This document shows positions 23,201 to 35,300 of a stretch of 64,000 bases of DNA, piece after piece (position 1 is the first letter of the stretch; every line of letters starts with the position of its first letter). The position numbers and the translations under genes were made by a program. The notes below the pieces were generated by a model. That model worked only from the letters and a program-made list of their open reading frames with translations, was not told the DNA's origin and did no database searches. Source of the DNA: Bugula neritina (taxonomy: Eukaryota > Bryozoa > Gymnolaemata > Cheilostomatida > Bugulidae); NCBI GenBank assembly GCA_964035545.1, contig OZ037770.1, positions 10,070,973 through 10,134,972 on the forward strand, written 5' to 3'.

Positions 23201-25423
23201 ATCTTCTGAAAAATCAATTCACATAATGCAAGCTTAAAACGTAGGGCTAGTATTTCCCTAGTATTTCCCCCTGAAAACTTTTGCAATACAACTTTTCACC
23301 AGAGTAGTTGCTGGTGCATAACCTTATTGGTAGAAAGCTTCCTAATATGGTAATATGTAGTGAGTGATCTTGAAGATAAGATGAGAGATGGGATGATGAA
23401 TAAATATACAAATTAAATAATGCAGACCTTATTCAACAAACCTATAAGCGTGTCACATGCACTAGTGATGTTTATAGCCGACTAATTAATGGCCACTTGC
23501 CTGCTGGTCTGTCCTGCCACTGCAGCAGAGAATTATGGGAGAGATATATTTGCTGACGCTGTCCATGCTGACAGAGATGGGTCTACACGTGTCTAGAAAC
23601 TCCATGTATCTCTTCACCTGGTCATGGAGATCACGGGCTAACTCTTTCTGGTCGGGCGTTACGTAATCCTGTACTACCTAGAGTTCATTGATATATAAGC
23701 AGACAACTTCATATAATGCAGCACTAATATGATTGGATGATTTGCAGACAATTATAAATCATGGAGATTGTGTAAACAGCTTTAGATGCTGATATGTCGA
23801 CATCAGTATAAAACTAAACACAGACATGATATACTATTAAAACCAAGTAAATAAGACAAGGTTTTCTGAGTGGTCTTTAATCAAAAAAAGAATATTACAC
23901 TAAAGCCTAGTATTTTGAGGACTTTATGAAAATATATTACATCGCTTCCTCAATTCCTTCTCTTACTAAAGAAGTTATGCATAGTAAACTAACCTGCTTG
24001 AGGGCACAGAGTAGAGCTACAGCCCTAGCATTACCACCGCACACAACACCAGTTGCATACTGTAATCCTATCTGGGATATGGCAGGATGTATATAACTGT
24101 AAACAAAAACCAAACCTGTTTCATAATGTACATGGTAAAAACAGAAGATCTTTAATAACAGAGAAGTATTAATGGCTTCACCTTTTGGCTTTAGGAAGAG
24201 ATCCTTTAAAGGACGGCAAATGAGAGAAGAGATGCACTGTATTGTCTTTCAAGGAAAGAACGGCTTTGGATGACTTCGCGCTTTTAGTTGATTTCTTAGC
24301 CACTTCATTTGTTACTGTTTTCTCTATACTATCTTTACTACCTGTAAAACACTTTGCTTGCTATGCTTCTGTACATACAATAGTCAGTTGTAAGCTTCAA
24401 AGAATTAGGTGAAAGAAATGGCTTCAATTACATGTTTTCAAAATAAGTTTGAGAATGGAAACGAAAGCAAAACACCACGTAAATTTTAGCATTTCATAAA
24501 TTACATTGTTGGGGTCAGCCCCATAAAAATGTAAGCTTTTCAAAGCAGAGCTAAAGAAGTATCTTATGACCAGAGGAGATCAAGTACATTGATGGGTGGG
24601 TGACTGAAGTACTAACGAATCAACACATTTGGTCAACAATGACACCAAAAAATACTAAACATTTTTGAGATGAGAAAGAAAACTAAAGCGAAGCAGGATG
24701 ATTTGATGTGGGAGGAATAGCTGTATTGTTATATATATACTTATTGATGGCTGACTCGTTGCTTCTAATTTCTTTTCTAACTTTGCTTTTCTCTGAGCTT
24801 CCTATTTAAAATAGAACAAACTTAAACATCATAATTTAATTGAGAGATATTTTACATACCCCACTATAACTATACATGAGAACAAAACATCAACATACAA
24901 ATATTTACTTTAACAAAAAGCACTGCTAGTTTTATATCCTACATGACACGAATCTTTGCCGAAATTTTCCCCTCTTAAAAATCTTAGTTAAGAAGCACTT
25001 TGGGCAGACACTATTGACAAACTAATTGTTAAATTTATTTACCTGCAGCTCTCGTCTTTCCGCTTTTGAAAGTTTCTTCTTTTCGCCATCTGGTGGCGGA
25101 CCAGGCTTTTGATTTTCTTTAGTGTCTCCCGTTTCTACTCTGTTGTTAGGATTGGACGACTCTTTCGAATCTTGACTTTGCTCTTTCGAATCTTGACTTT
25201 GCTCTTTCTCCTTCAATTTAGCTGCCCGCCTAGCTTTCTTATCCAGTTTACTAGAGGATGTGACATCAGAAGAAGCGGGAGCGCCTGGGGGCACTGAGAC
25301 AGCAGTTTCGTTTGTCTGTTCACTGTCCCCACTCGCTTCTTTCTGCTGTACCTTGGCCGCACGTCTGTTTTTCTTGTCTTGTTTTTTAGAACTGGATGGC
25401 GGTGTTGCTGAATCTTGGGACAT
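17283..25423 (-). CDS. EIF2B4: translation initiation factor eIF2B subunit delta
   Basis: eIF2B is the guanine nucleotide exchange factor for eIF2; the delta subunit belongs to its regulatory core, which senses phosphorylated eIF2. Ten minus-strand coding exons join in phase: 25423-25043, 24801-24741, 24341-24182, 24096-23994, 23677-23501, 20194-20067, 19291-19200, 18507-18416, 18272-18092 and 17506-17283. They total 1599 nt (532 residues), close to the human length. Exon 1 encodes a charged low-complexity N-terminus ending [13 protein letters not shown]. The conserved IF-2B fold includes [69 protein letters not shown] and ICYDVTPP. Oddities are a probable GC-AG intron (donor GCAAGT at 23500), a large intron (20195-23500) carrying an opposite-strand gene, and a minisatellite beginning inside the intron after 18092. 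Confidence 0.93.
17816..18082. repeat. about 42-bp minisatellite next to an EIF2B4 splice donor
   Basis: About six imperfect copies of a unit like ACCAATGAGTAGACAACTAC followed by TGTATATACACATGACATAGA. Some units carry the variant TAGCAGTAGAGAGCAG. The array stops about 8 bases from the donor of the exon 18272-18092 (GT at 18091-18090, minus strand), so it occupies the first part of that intron. Confidence 0.85.
19014..19195. repeat. purine-rich (GA)n strand-asymmetric tract
   Basis: About 180 bases are almost entirely A and G on the plus strand (GAGAGAG, GGAGGAG, AAAGAGG words). Read on the minus strand it is a polypyrimidine tract that begins right after the EIF2B4 donor at 19199-19198. 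It could form triplex DNA. The Leu/Ser-rich reading frame it gives on the minus strand is compositional only. Confidence 0.75.
20579..20725. mobile_element. foldback or MITE-like inverted repeat
   Basis: Two arms of about 65 bases are near-perfect reverse complements. The left arm starts ACTGTTCTATAAGCAGCTCT and the right arm ends AGAGCTGCTTATAGAACAGT. They meet near 20652 with a short imperfect centre. Differences include G5 against G4 and a few substitutions, so it is not very recent. It has no coding capacity and lies in the large EIF2B4 intron, about 250 bases upstream of the nested gene. I could not define a clear target-site duplication. Confidence 0.75.
20975..22342 (+). CDS. small secreted cysteine-containing protein, nested in an EIF2B4 intron
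   Basis: I do not recognise the family. Exon 1 (20975-21241) starts at an ATG followed by a good signal peptide ([20 protein letters not shown], likely cut near residues 22-24). A Thr/Ser/Pro-rich acidic stretch follows, and the exon ends phase 0 at CGA/GTAAGT. Exon 2 (21757-21900) follows a CTACAG acceptor and ends GGAAAG/GTGAGT. It encodes [20 protein letters not shown] followed by TNTGEC. The mature chain would have six cysteines counting NGC in exon 1. A tentative third exon (22331-22342) gives Pro-Gly-Val-stop after TATTTTAG, with AATAAA at 22509. The total is about 140 residues. The third exon is the weakest part; the gene could run further. It is transcribed opposite to its host EIF2B4. 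Confidence 0.55.
21464..21756. repeat. minisatellite of CCCTACAAGGGGTGTATACATATACTGTTATATA-type units
   Basis: About nine irregular units of roughly 20-36 bases alternate (C/T)CTACA(A)GGGG with GTATACATATACTGTTATAT. The last unit supplies the CTACAG acceptor and the GGGG that opens exon 2 of the nested gene. The Tyr/Thr/Gln-rich reading frames across it follow from composition and are not supported as protein. Confidence 0.85.
22091..22312 (+). mobile_element. tRNA-derived SINE, most complete copy
   Basis: The tRNA-like head has box A (GTGGTCTAGGGGTTAGAGG) and box B (GGGTTCTAACCCC). A body follows with GATGTTAGGAAGAGCATCCA and CTGAATAAGTCCTTAGCC. The tail is GGTTCTCACAGGGATAACTA followed by TCAACTTGTGTGAGGTTT. 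Other copies in this window share these blocks. It lies in intron 2 of the nested gene and ends just before that gene's tentative last acceptor. The GGAAGAGCATCCAG block resembles a motif that I recall from SINEs of other invertebrates. Confidence 0.8.
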
Positions 25424-28400
25424 TTTAAGTACAGGTTTTCTGTAAGAGCAATATCATTAGGTGATTAAAAAAGCAAAAATAATTTTACAACAATTTAAAG
25501 TTATTATTAATGCAAACGGAAAAAACTTAAATACTTTTTACTACATTTGTTATCTTTTCAAAGGGTTATGAAAATTGCACTTATATTGCTTCACTGCTGA
25601 TCAATTCTCTTTTGATAGGACGTAAATTTTAAATTTGAAAATACAAATTATATAATGTGGGTTTCCAAGACATTTACTTTAACCCAAGTTTTACATATTT
25701 TAACCATTTTATTGTGTATGCCAAAACAAATCTTGTTCACACTATTCACATTTTACTTAACTGCTGCAGTTATTGCTATCTTATTCTTATTAGTATCACT
25801 ATAAGTATGACTATTAGTATTAGTAGGTGAGTAAAATTAACTGTGTTTATAACTATAAGATTAAGTGTGAGACTAGGTAAGTAAATGCAATAATTATACT
25901 TATAATCATAATAATCATTATAAACTAAAGTTAAAGTATAAAAGATAAATTAAACAAAATATCAATATAACTATTACTATAAGTATAACTATTACTATAA
26001 GCTAAAAGTAAAAATAAAACTAACCTAACATTAACAAGTTAACAAAACAACATTAATTGAAAAGTGAAATCAAAACCAGTAAATGAGGTGAAATGGTGAT
26101 ACAGTATGTGAGTATTAGTACCAGTATGAGTATGAATATCATTGACACTTTGAGTATCAGTATCAGTATGCGTATCGTATGACTATGAGTACGAGTATGA
26201 CTATGAGTATGCGTATCGTATGGCTATGAGTATCAGTATGAGTATCAGTATGACTATCAGTATCACTATCACTATGGTCTATGAGTTACTGTTAGGGTAT
26301 CAGTGTGAGTATGCTTATCACTAATCTGTAATCATTATGGTCATAATCAAAAACCATAATAATTATAATAATTTGCATATCAATAAAAAGGTAAAATAAA
26401 AAAAAATACGAGTGTGAGAGAGCATTTCATCCTTTTTCCATACCTAAACTTCTATTTTCCTTAATTTAAATTACATCAACGTACAATAAAATAGGAATTG
26501 AATGAATATAGGATTTGTCCTGCAATCGTGCCCTTCTAGAAGATGAAGCAATAAATCGAAGTGTGATATTGCGCTTAACTTTTGTAAAATGTTTCCGTCA
26601 TTTATAGCAATAATCTGTCTCGCTAATATTGCAGCATTGATTTTATTGGGCTAAAATATTATGTAGCCTGAGTTTTATTTATAACTCCATAATAATGTAC
26701 TTACGCATGTTCACTAGATTGAAACTTTTTTCAATGCATATGTTATCAAAGTTATCTATAGTAGCCAGGCTATGATTGTAGCAAATAGTACTCTAATTGG
26801 CCACGCAGTTCCATAATACGAACTATAAGCAGCAGACGTTGTCGATTCGGATTATGATTATCCCTAATACTATTAGTATTATTATTAGCTATAATTTGGC
26901 TTTTTAACTTATAGCTTCACATTTTTGTTGTTAAATTCTAGTTTCACAACCTCTATTTGAATTTTAGACACATTTAATGCTTAAAATAAAATAATTTCAA
27001 AGGTAAAACTAAAAGTAAAACAAGTAGATTCAATTTCATGATGATCATAATCATAATGATTATGATAATCTCAATCTGTCATTATGATTACCATTATGAT
27101 CATCATTATCATTATGATAATGAAGTGATTATGAATATCATAGTGATAATCATAATGATATTGATAATCATTATCAACATAATGGTGATTATCATAAATG
27201 ATAAAAAATTTAATTAATAAATGTTATTTATTATTAATATTATAATTATAAAAGAGTTGCCTTTGGAATAAAAATTAGATATTATTATAATAAAGTGACT
27301 ATGATCATCATTATTATAAATATTAGTAAAATAATATTGGCAATATTATTTTAGTAATACTAACCATAAAAATCAAGTAATACTAATAGTATTAGACTTA
27401 GTAACGGAAATAACTACCATAAATAAAGTATTACTATATTAGTACAAGTATTGCTTTTACTTTTACTGGGATAGTTATTCTAGTACCCATAGTGATACTC
27501 ATACTGTTGTTGATACTGAATGTAATGTCATTGGGGTTGTCATACTCACAGTCATGGTGATAATCAGTGTTTCAGTTTCAATAACCAACTCTGTTAGCAA
27601 AAACCATTTCATGTTGACTCCATATGTCTATGAGTAAGACTAGGTGACACAGTCACAGATGTTTACCAAAACATTACCCATTGTAATATAGTTTTAGAGA
27701 GTATTACATCACAAACTGTGTTAGTTCTAATTTCTAGTAAAATAATAATGCGTTTAAGGTAAAGTTATCATAGATTAATTAGAATAAAGATGAAAACTTG
27801 CACAAATAGTAAAATAAATTTCTAAATACACACAATCCTTTGCAAGTTTCATGATAAGATTTAGAATACTACTATTAATACTGGACTTTACTCAGCATGT
27901 CATAATCTCATAAGTAAAGCAGTTTTTATTTGAACTTGGCATTTCATTTTTGATATGACTACTAGATTGTACATTTCATTGCAGACAATAATGTTTTTAT
28001 AACTGCAAATTTGCACCAGAGTGAACTTGGGAAAATGCTGTGCATATTCCATTTCAATACTGTAGACACAGGCTGTTTTGATATGCACCTACTGTTTATT
28101 GTAATTAGGCTATAAAATGATCAATCATCATAACATAAATATATTAGGCCGTATTTGCTACTCACTTCTGTATTTCATTATTATGTATTAACTACATGTA
28201 ATAAATATACTATAAACTTACTAGTAATTTTAGGAGACTTTATATGTGCGGTTTAGTTTAGAAAAAATATCAACATTTGCAATTTTTACCAACCAATTTT
28301 TTATAAGTTTCAAATTAAGAAATTTTGTTTCATCAAATACCAATCATCATATACCAAAAATGAAAACAATTTAACATGCATGAACAATTCTTTTGGCATA

Positions 28401-29390
28401 TATTGAAATTTTTATATCCTGCTACCTTGCATTTTATTTTCCCAATTCAGTTGTAGACTAAAATTTAAACAGTGGACCTCTTAATCTATGCAGCCTTTCT
28501 AAGGATGCTTTCACTAACTTTCAGCTAGTACGCTAATACCAGAAGCTAATTTCTGCATAAAATAATATGTGAGTATGAGAAGTTTTCACACTGGTGGCAA
28601 TATATAGATTATAGCAGTATTAATGTTTTCACAGTTATTAAACTAGGGCTACATAAATATCGGATTTCCATACATTCAAAATTGTCTTCTGCCAATTTTG
28701 TACGACCACAATGCTCAGTCAATACTGCAAAAATGTTTCCGTGGGCATGTTCTAACTGGCTGATAACTAATTAGCCAGCCCACATGACTTTTACAGTTTC
28801 AGGTTTACCTTTTTATTTAAGAAAATTGTGTATCAATGAGAATAGCGAGTGGGAGTTAAAATGTAATAATGATAATAACATTGGCAAACTCCTGCAGCAA
28901 ACTTTTACTGCATATGGTTTCCGCTCCATGTGGTCCCAGCTTTAGTCATGTCACAATTATGTAGCATACTAACCACTCTTCTCCCACTCGATCTGATTTT
29001 CCTGCTATAATACCAGTAATTGAACACCTTTTTGAAATGCTATAGCATTTAGATTGGCTAAGAATTTAAACTAATGTCAGCAATTAGTGATTGATGGCAG
29101 CTAAGGAGTAAATTCAAATTATAGTGCAGCTTAAACAGTATACATTTATATGTCTATTCGTATAATAATGATGTTTTAGTTTTTCTAGATATGTTTTCTA
29201 AATAATATTGTGTTTTAGCCATTATATTATTTTTTAATTTTGTTTTTGTTTGAGCCCAATTTCCTGCATATATACTTCACAATTTTAGATAGTCTATAAG
29301 TTCTATTTCAATACCTTTGCAATTGTAGAGATTGCAGTACCATAAAGTGAATTTATTTATTCGAACTCAGTAAGTTATCAACTTGTTGCA
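25424..29390. other. gene-poor interval upstream of EIF2B4 and C2CD2L
   Basis: The two genes diverge from here, so both promoters should lie near its ends (about 25.45 kb on the minus strand and 29.3 kb on the plus strand). In between is AT-rich DNA with degenerate simple repeats: ACTATTAGTATT words at 25780-25990, (GTATGAGTATCA)n at 26100-26310, and ATCATAATGATTATGAT-type words at 27030-27190. No supported exon was seen. Confidence 0.5.
26100..26310. repeat. degenerate (GAGTATCAGTAT)n simple repeat
   Basis: Hexanucleotide-based words such as AGTATGAGTATCAGTATGCG and GACTATGAGTATCAGTATGA repeat imperfectly. A second cluster, based on ATCATAATGATTATGATAAT and locally self-complementary, lies at 27030-27190. 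Confidence 0.75.
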
Positions 29391-32300
29391 ATGGCTGATG
29401 TGACCATAAAATTGCTCTGGTACCGGCTAACTGAATCTACTGACAATCTGGTTATTCTCTGGAATAGCCTCAAGTTCCTGGTAGCAGCTGGGGGCACGGT
29501 GCTCAACTACATCTTCCTTTTCTGGATTATTATTGGATTTCTTACTATAATAGTCGTCACATTTCTTCAAAACAAAGACCAACTTAGCTCAAGCACAATT
29601 GGGACTAGTCCATTTACTGATCAACCCTCTTCCTTTATTTGTATCAAATGCAAAAGTGGCCTCACGGCTTCTAGTAGTCAGTTGGAACCGAAGAGTGCTG
29701 ACAGTGTCTCGTGGTTGAACCAGGTGCTGCAGTGGACGAATCTTCTTAATAGTCGCTGGAAAGACTCGCTGACCGACCATCTCCTCAGCAGCATGACAGA
29801 GGAGAGCAAGAAGATTGGGGTGAGTCAACATGATGACGTTTTGGTCACATGTTCAGGTTGTACTTGTAGCTTGGTACTGCTTTTCTTACAAATTGTATGG
29901 TTGTGGTTGAAATGTTTTTCTTTATTTACATTAAATACTAATAGATAATGTTTTATTATTTAATAATGTAAATAATAAAATTTATGTTATTGTAGTTGTA
30001 ATGCTGAAATGTTTTTGTTTATTTACGTCAAATACTAAATGTTTTAATAAATTTCAATTATCTATATCCTATTGCATGCTAAACTTTTATGTAATGTGCA
30101 ATTTTGATTCTGCAAATGGTTAATGTGATTAAATGATGTTTCTACTTTGTTTCAACAAGGGAGAGGAATTTTCAGTTTGAGTGTGTTTAGCTAGTCTAAG
30201 CTAGACGAGTTGATAACAGTGTGCCTTGTCATAGAATAAAACACAGTTCATTTCTTGTCACTACAAAACACTTTCTCCCGATCTCTTTATCAACTGTAAC
30301 CCATATTGTTTGGCGTATGACTGAAAATTCTGTTGTTAACAGGGAGACCTCTTTGTTACCTTCGAGGCTGTCTTACCAGCTGGCGATGCACCTTTATTAA
30401 CCGGCATTTCTGTGGAGAAGGGAGATACACAAGAGGAATTGGTGAGTTATTCACAATTTAATATTCACTTCGATTATTTACATTAGAAACTGGCCACTGA
30501 CTTTAACTTTCTTTGCTGAAACATAAGCTAATTAGCTCACACCGTGTGGTTCAACAGTTGGCTAACTTAAACAAATTATATGAAAGTGTTATATACCAAG
30601 ATACTCTCTCACCTATAACTCATAAATATATCTCAAACATAGTTGCACATCTCTGCAGATATTTTAAATATAAAGCATTAAATTTAATATTTTTTGTATT
30701 AAGTTTGTTAGCCATCGAGTTTGCATTCTTGTACAACATAAAGCTGCAAGTGATGTGTGTTTTAAACTTATATGCCCTAAAAGCATTTGATATATGTTCT
30801 AGTTTAGAACTAAATTCTAATCAGTTACTTAAAATTTTGCCAAAGAAAAATGATTTACAGATGACTGTGCCATTTGTTTATAAAAAAATTTAATAATTCA
30901 ACAATAATTCTCTTTGCTAGATTAACAGGAAAACAATCTCCTACAAATATGGTAAATGCATAAATTTGCCCTCACAAATGTTGCTCTATCTACAGTAATG
31001 TGTGTCTACAGGTGCTGAAGGGAGAGCTACAGCTTTCAGCACTACAACTTACCTTAACAGCATCTGATAACTCGGTCTCCATTCACTCCAACCTACTGCT
31101 TATACTACATTTGCTCAAAACTGAGGTGAGCATCAGATTTAGTTTTCAAAAACCTGCGTAACTTTGATAATATAGAATACTTTCTTTATAAACTGCAGGT
31201 AAATATTATAGTTTATTGTGCATTTGTTCTAATGCAGGTAAGCATCATACTAACGAATGATGCAGATTCTTTGTCACTTACTATTAAACCAGGGGAGATG
31301 ATTACCAGAGAGCTTCAGTTTTCACCATATTACCAGGTTAGGAATTACTTTGACGGTCTTGTGTAGGTTCTTAGGCTATTGGTTGATATTCATGTTTGCT
31401 TGTTTGTTGGCTAAAATGACCTGCACATCTAACTTCAGAATAGAAGAAAGTTTAAAACTTGATGTAAATTGTGCAAAATAGGTATATTTGAGACTTCAAC
31501 TTCTGTATAGGCGCTAAAACCTTTTCACACTTTCAGTTTTGTAACAACTAGAGTACATACTCAGCCACTTTTATAGTTACTAGAATACATACTCTGCTAG
31601 TGCTCTGTGACACCAGCAACCCCACTTCCTGTTTCAGCACTTCCTGTTTCAGCACTTCCTGTTTCAGCACTTCCTTTTTCAGCACTTCCCATTTCAGCAT
31701 TTTCTGTTTCAACACTTCCTGTTTCAATACTTCCTGTTTCAGCACTTCCTGTTTCACCATTTCCTCTTTCAGCACTTCCTGTTTCAGCACTTCCTGTTTC
31801 ACTACTTCCTGTTTCAGGGGGTTGACTGTGTGGCAGATGAGAAGAAGCTAACTCATCACGTCACAGAAATCATCACCAACATAGCCCTAGTTCTCAAGGT
31901 TGCCATCAGCCCAAGGGGTGTGGTTGGTGACCCTCCGTCCCTGCAGTCAAGTTCACTGAGGCAACAGTCTACTCCTGTAAGTCTAATTCACTCTGTTTCT
32001 ATCGTGTCACAGCCTAGTCTAACTAGAAATGCTAGTGGCTGTTGCAGTGCTGTGCAGTGTGCCAACACATGCATGCCAGCATTATTAGACGTGTCTAAAT
32101 GCTAATTGTGGTTTAATTCAGTCCCCTGCAGTCTATTTGCCTATAGATATACATCTAGTATCTATGAAATGTAGTTATTACTCTTGCTAGTGTAATTTTA
32201 GTGTTAGATTTCAAATTTGACTTGAACCAAACTTTCAGTTAAACATTTGTTTGCTGGTTGTTTATTACTGGATTTTTAAATGCAACTTCTGCACAAATTT

Positions 32301-35300
32301 TCAGTAAAACTGGTTTTTTTTCTGCCCCCATCGCTTTTATAGTTTATATCTGGAAATAAGTTAGTAAAAGCCTTCCTCCATACACCATCTTTATAGCATT
32401 CATTACACACTTCCTCTTGCTACTATATAAGCTGTTCAATCTAGTCCAGTTGAGTGCATAATCACACAAGGTTCAACTTTTCATTTCTTTGTGGATTTAT
32501 CGATATCTTGTTAATTTTGTATCTGTCATGGCACTTGGTTTGCTCTAATTACCTACCTCATGTATTTATACAGAGTACCAGCTCAGTTCCCCCCAAACCT
32601 CCCCGGTCTATTGAAGATAAGAAACTCATGATCAAGTTGATCAAAGCTACAAAACTTAACAAACAAACCCTGGGTAAGAGTTTAACTTATATTGACACGT
32701 TTTCAATAATCTGCGTATATATTTCATGCAGGAGTGCCTGTGTGCTACTTGTCGTACCATACCACCAGCATTATATGCTCCAGATATAAAGCTACTTTAA
32801 ACAGAGTCAGGATGTTTTTTTGTAAACAAAATGAATCTTTTTGTATACAGTTTGAGTTTAGAGAGAAATAGACAGCATTACATGGATATACCTGCTATAT
32901 TTTACTCTGCATTGATAGCTGGCATACTTTATTGTATGCTAATAATATAATGAATGGGTTAGTATGATTTCACAATCGATCTATAAATGTTTTTCGACAG
33001 CAGCTGAGTTACAACAGCAGCTGCGATCTGGTACTGGCAGCTCTCAGTAGACATTCCTACAGCTCAATTAGTATTCTATTGGCAGCACTAGTTGTGCTGA
33101 ATGTCTTCTCGTTCTACATGGAGCATAATATAATATTATTCGTTCTCTTTCTGTGGTATATAATATAATATATCCGTTCTCTTTCTGTAGAAAATAATAA
33201 TATAATAATATGTGTTTGCGTTATATCTAAATATATGTTATGCCATTCTAAGCAATTTTTTAATTAATTAAACTGTAAATATTGCCAATGCCAAAGGTGT
33301 TTTGTTTTTAAACATTTTAGTATCATTAAACATTTTGTGACATGTTCATTCTAAACAAGACTGTGTTTTGCTCACTAAAATATTTTGTTTAAATTTATAT
33401 GTGAAGCTGAGAATATGCAAAATAATAACATTTAATCACGTTTGGCGTATTCATAAAGCATGTTTCTATATTTCAGAATTTTTCTAAGGGCATATCTTTA
33501 TATTTCATCAATTCTACAAGTTGCAGGTTTTTGAAAATGTAGCAGAGAATAATATATTGAATATCTATGATACTTTTTATAAAAGTCTTGTAATATTCTC
33601 AGTGTCAGGCCTAACAACCATGCATCCTCCAACAATAAAATTTTATAATGAGTTGTGCAGCCATCTCTAAATGTACTAGTAAACCTGCTACTTAGTAGTC
33701 CTAATGAATTAATAATGAAATATGCCCAATGTTTGAGATAACTTACTGTTGCTAGTACTCAGTGATTTGGGGCTCTAATTAATTGGTCTGCTAATTACAG
33801 CTAGTCTAATTACTGCCTCTATTTAGACTAAACTGATAGGTATATAATGTACACCCTTGTAACTCATTATCTGCCTTCTCATCAGGGGGCTGGTTGTATA
33901 CTAGACTATAGGGTATTGTAGTCATATGCTAGACGAGTGTACACTTCACTGGGATTGTGTAGTATATAGAATACACTTACTATATGCAATACTAGATTCA
34001 TTGATCTCTTTAAATTCTCGAGTGTAAACAAGCCATACTGATTTACTCTGCTCTAAATTGTGTTGGGGCTTTCTCATTAACCTTGCAGCTGTAACTTTGA
34101 AATTTTGTAATTAATTTTTAAAAGCAATCTCTGTGATCGAATGTAATATAAATGATGCATAGCTGGTAAAATTTAATAATGAGACAGTAATGTAAAGTAT
34201 CTCTTGGCTTATAAAATTTAGAGTAATATACTATTCATACTTTATACTTTGAAATCTTATAAAACTTGGGGGGGGGGGGGAAATGATTTGCAAATTCATT
34301 CTTGCATCATATTAGTCTCCTGTGCAATACTAGTAGTACTAGTAACATCAGTAATTGAGAGCTGTTCAGCTAGACTGCTTAAGTTTACACTCGTCTTAAA
34401 ACCCCCCCCCCCCCCCGCATTTATATTATTCTATTTTATATTTGAGTGTGGGGACAGTGGGTACATAGTCTATATCCTGTAATTATTTTATAACTTTTGT
34501 TGAGATTGTGGTATAGAGTGGTGAATTAGCTCCCACACCTTGTCAGCAATTATTACTAAAACCCCAAACATGTAGTGATAGCCAAATTCTCTCTGATATT
34601 ACCAATTTATTACCAATATTTGTGACATAGTATACGTGTGTTATACTATACAAGCTCTCTAACCACTGTTGCTCCAATAATAAAAGTCTTAGATAAAACA
34701 TTATGTTGGAGTTGTATGCCCATCATAAGTTTATTGAATATTATCTTCTATATAATATAATTGTAACATGTTACTTTGTATGCAGGAATCACTGTCAAAC
34801 AAAATCTCATTATTAAAGTGCTCAATGCTAAAGGTCTCCATGCCTGGAGATTCTGTGGTAATCTCATATTCCCAATCTGTTTCTCCTCTACCTTTACTTT
34901 CATTTTATTAGCTTTGCTGCCATTTCATTAAGTTTTTATTGTTCTTAGTATAATCACACCAATCAGGGGCTATAATTTTAAATTTCAGCTTGAATTTTTT
35001 AAATGACATGTTAGCTTTATGTTTTCCGCCATACATGTTCATTCTGAATTGCGGAATTGTTGAAACAGTTATCAGCGTTTATGTATATAATACATGTAGG
35101 TTTTATATTGTAATAATTAGTATTGGTGATTAATTGAGGGCAACAACAAATTGAAAATGTAATATTTGCAATCGTCTAATTATCCTCAATTATTATTTTT
35201 CCCATAATTAATTTGACTTTTCACTGATATACATATCATTTTGATATATTCTAACATTGCACTATACTGCTATATAGTTCTATTTTCACCCATGGTTTAA

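Noticed and set aside
29589-29831. 80-codon minus-strand frame opposite C2CD2L exon 1
   Set aside because: It is a shadow of the coding exon on the plus strand.
30513-30893. 126-codon plus-strand reading frame inside a C2CD2L intron
   Set aside because: It has a non-ATG start, AT-rich composition and no domain, and it lies wholly between two exons that join in phase.
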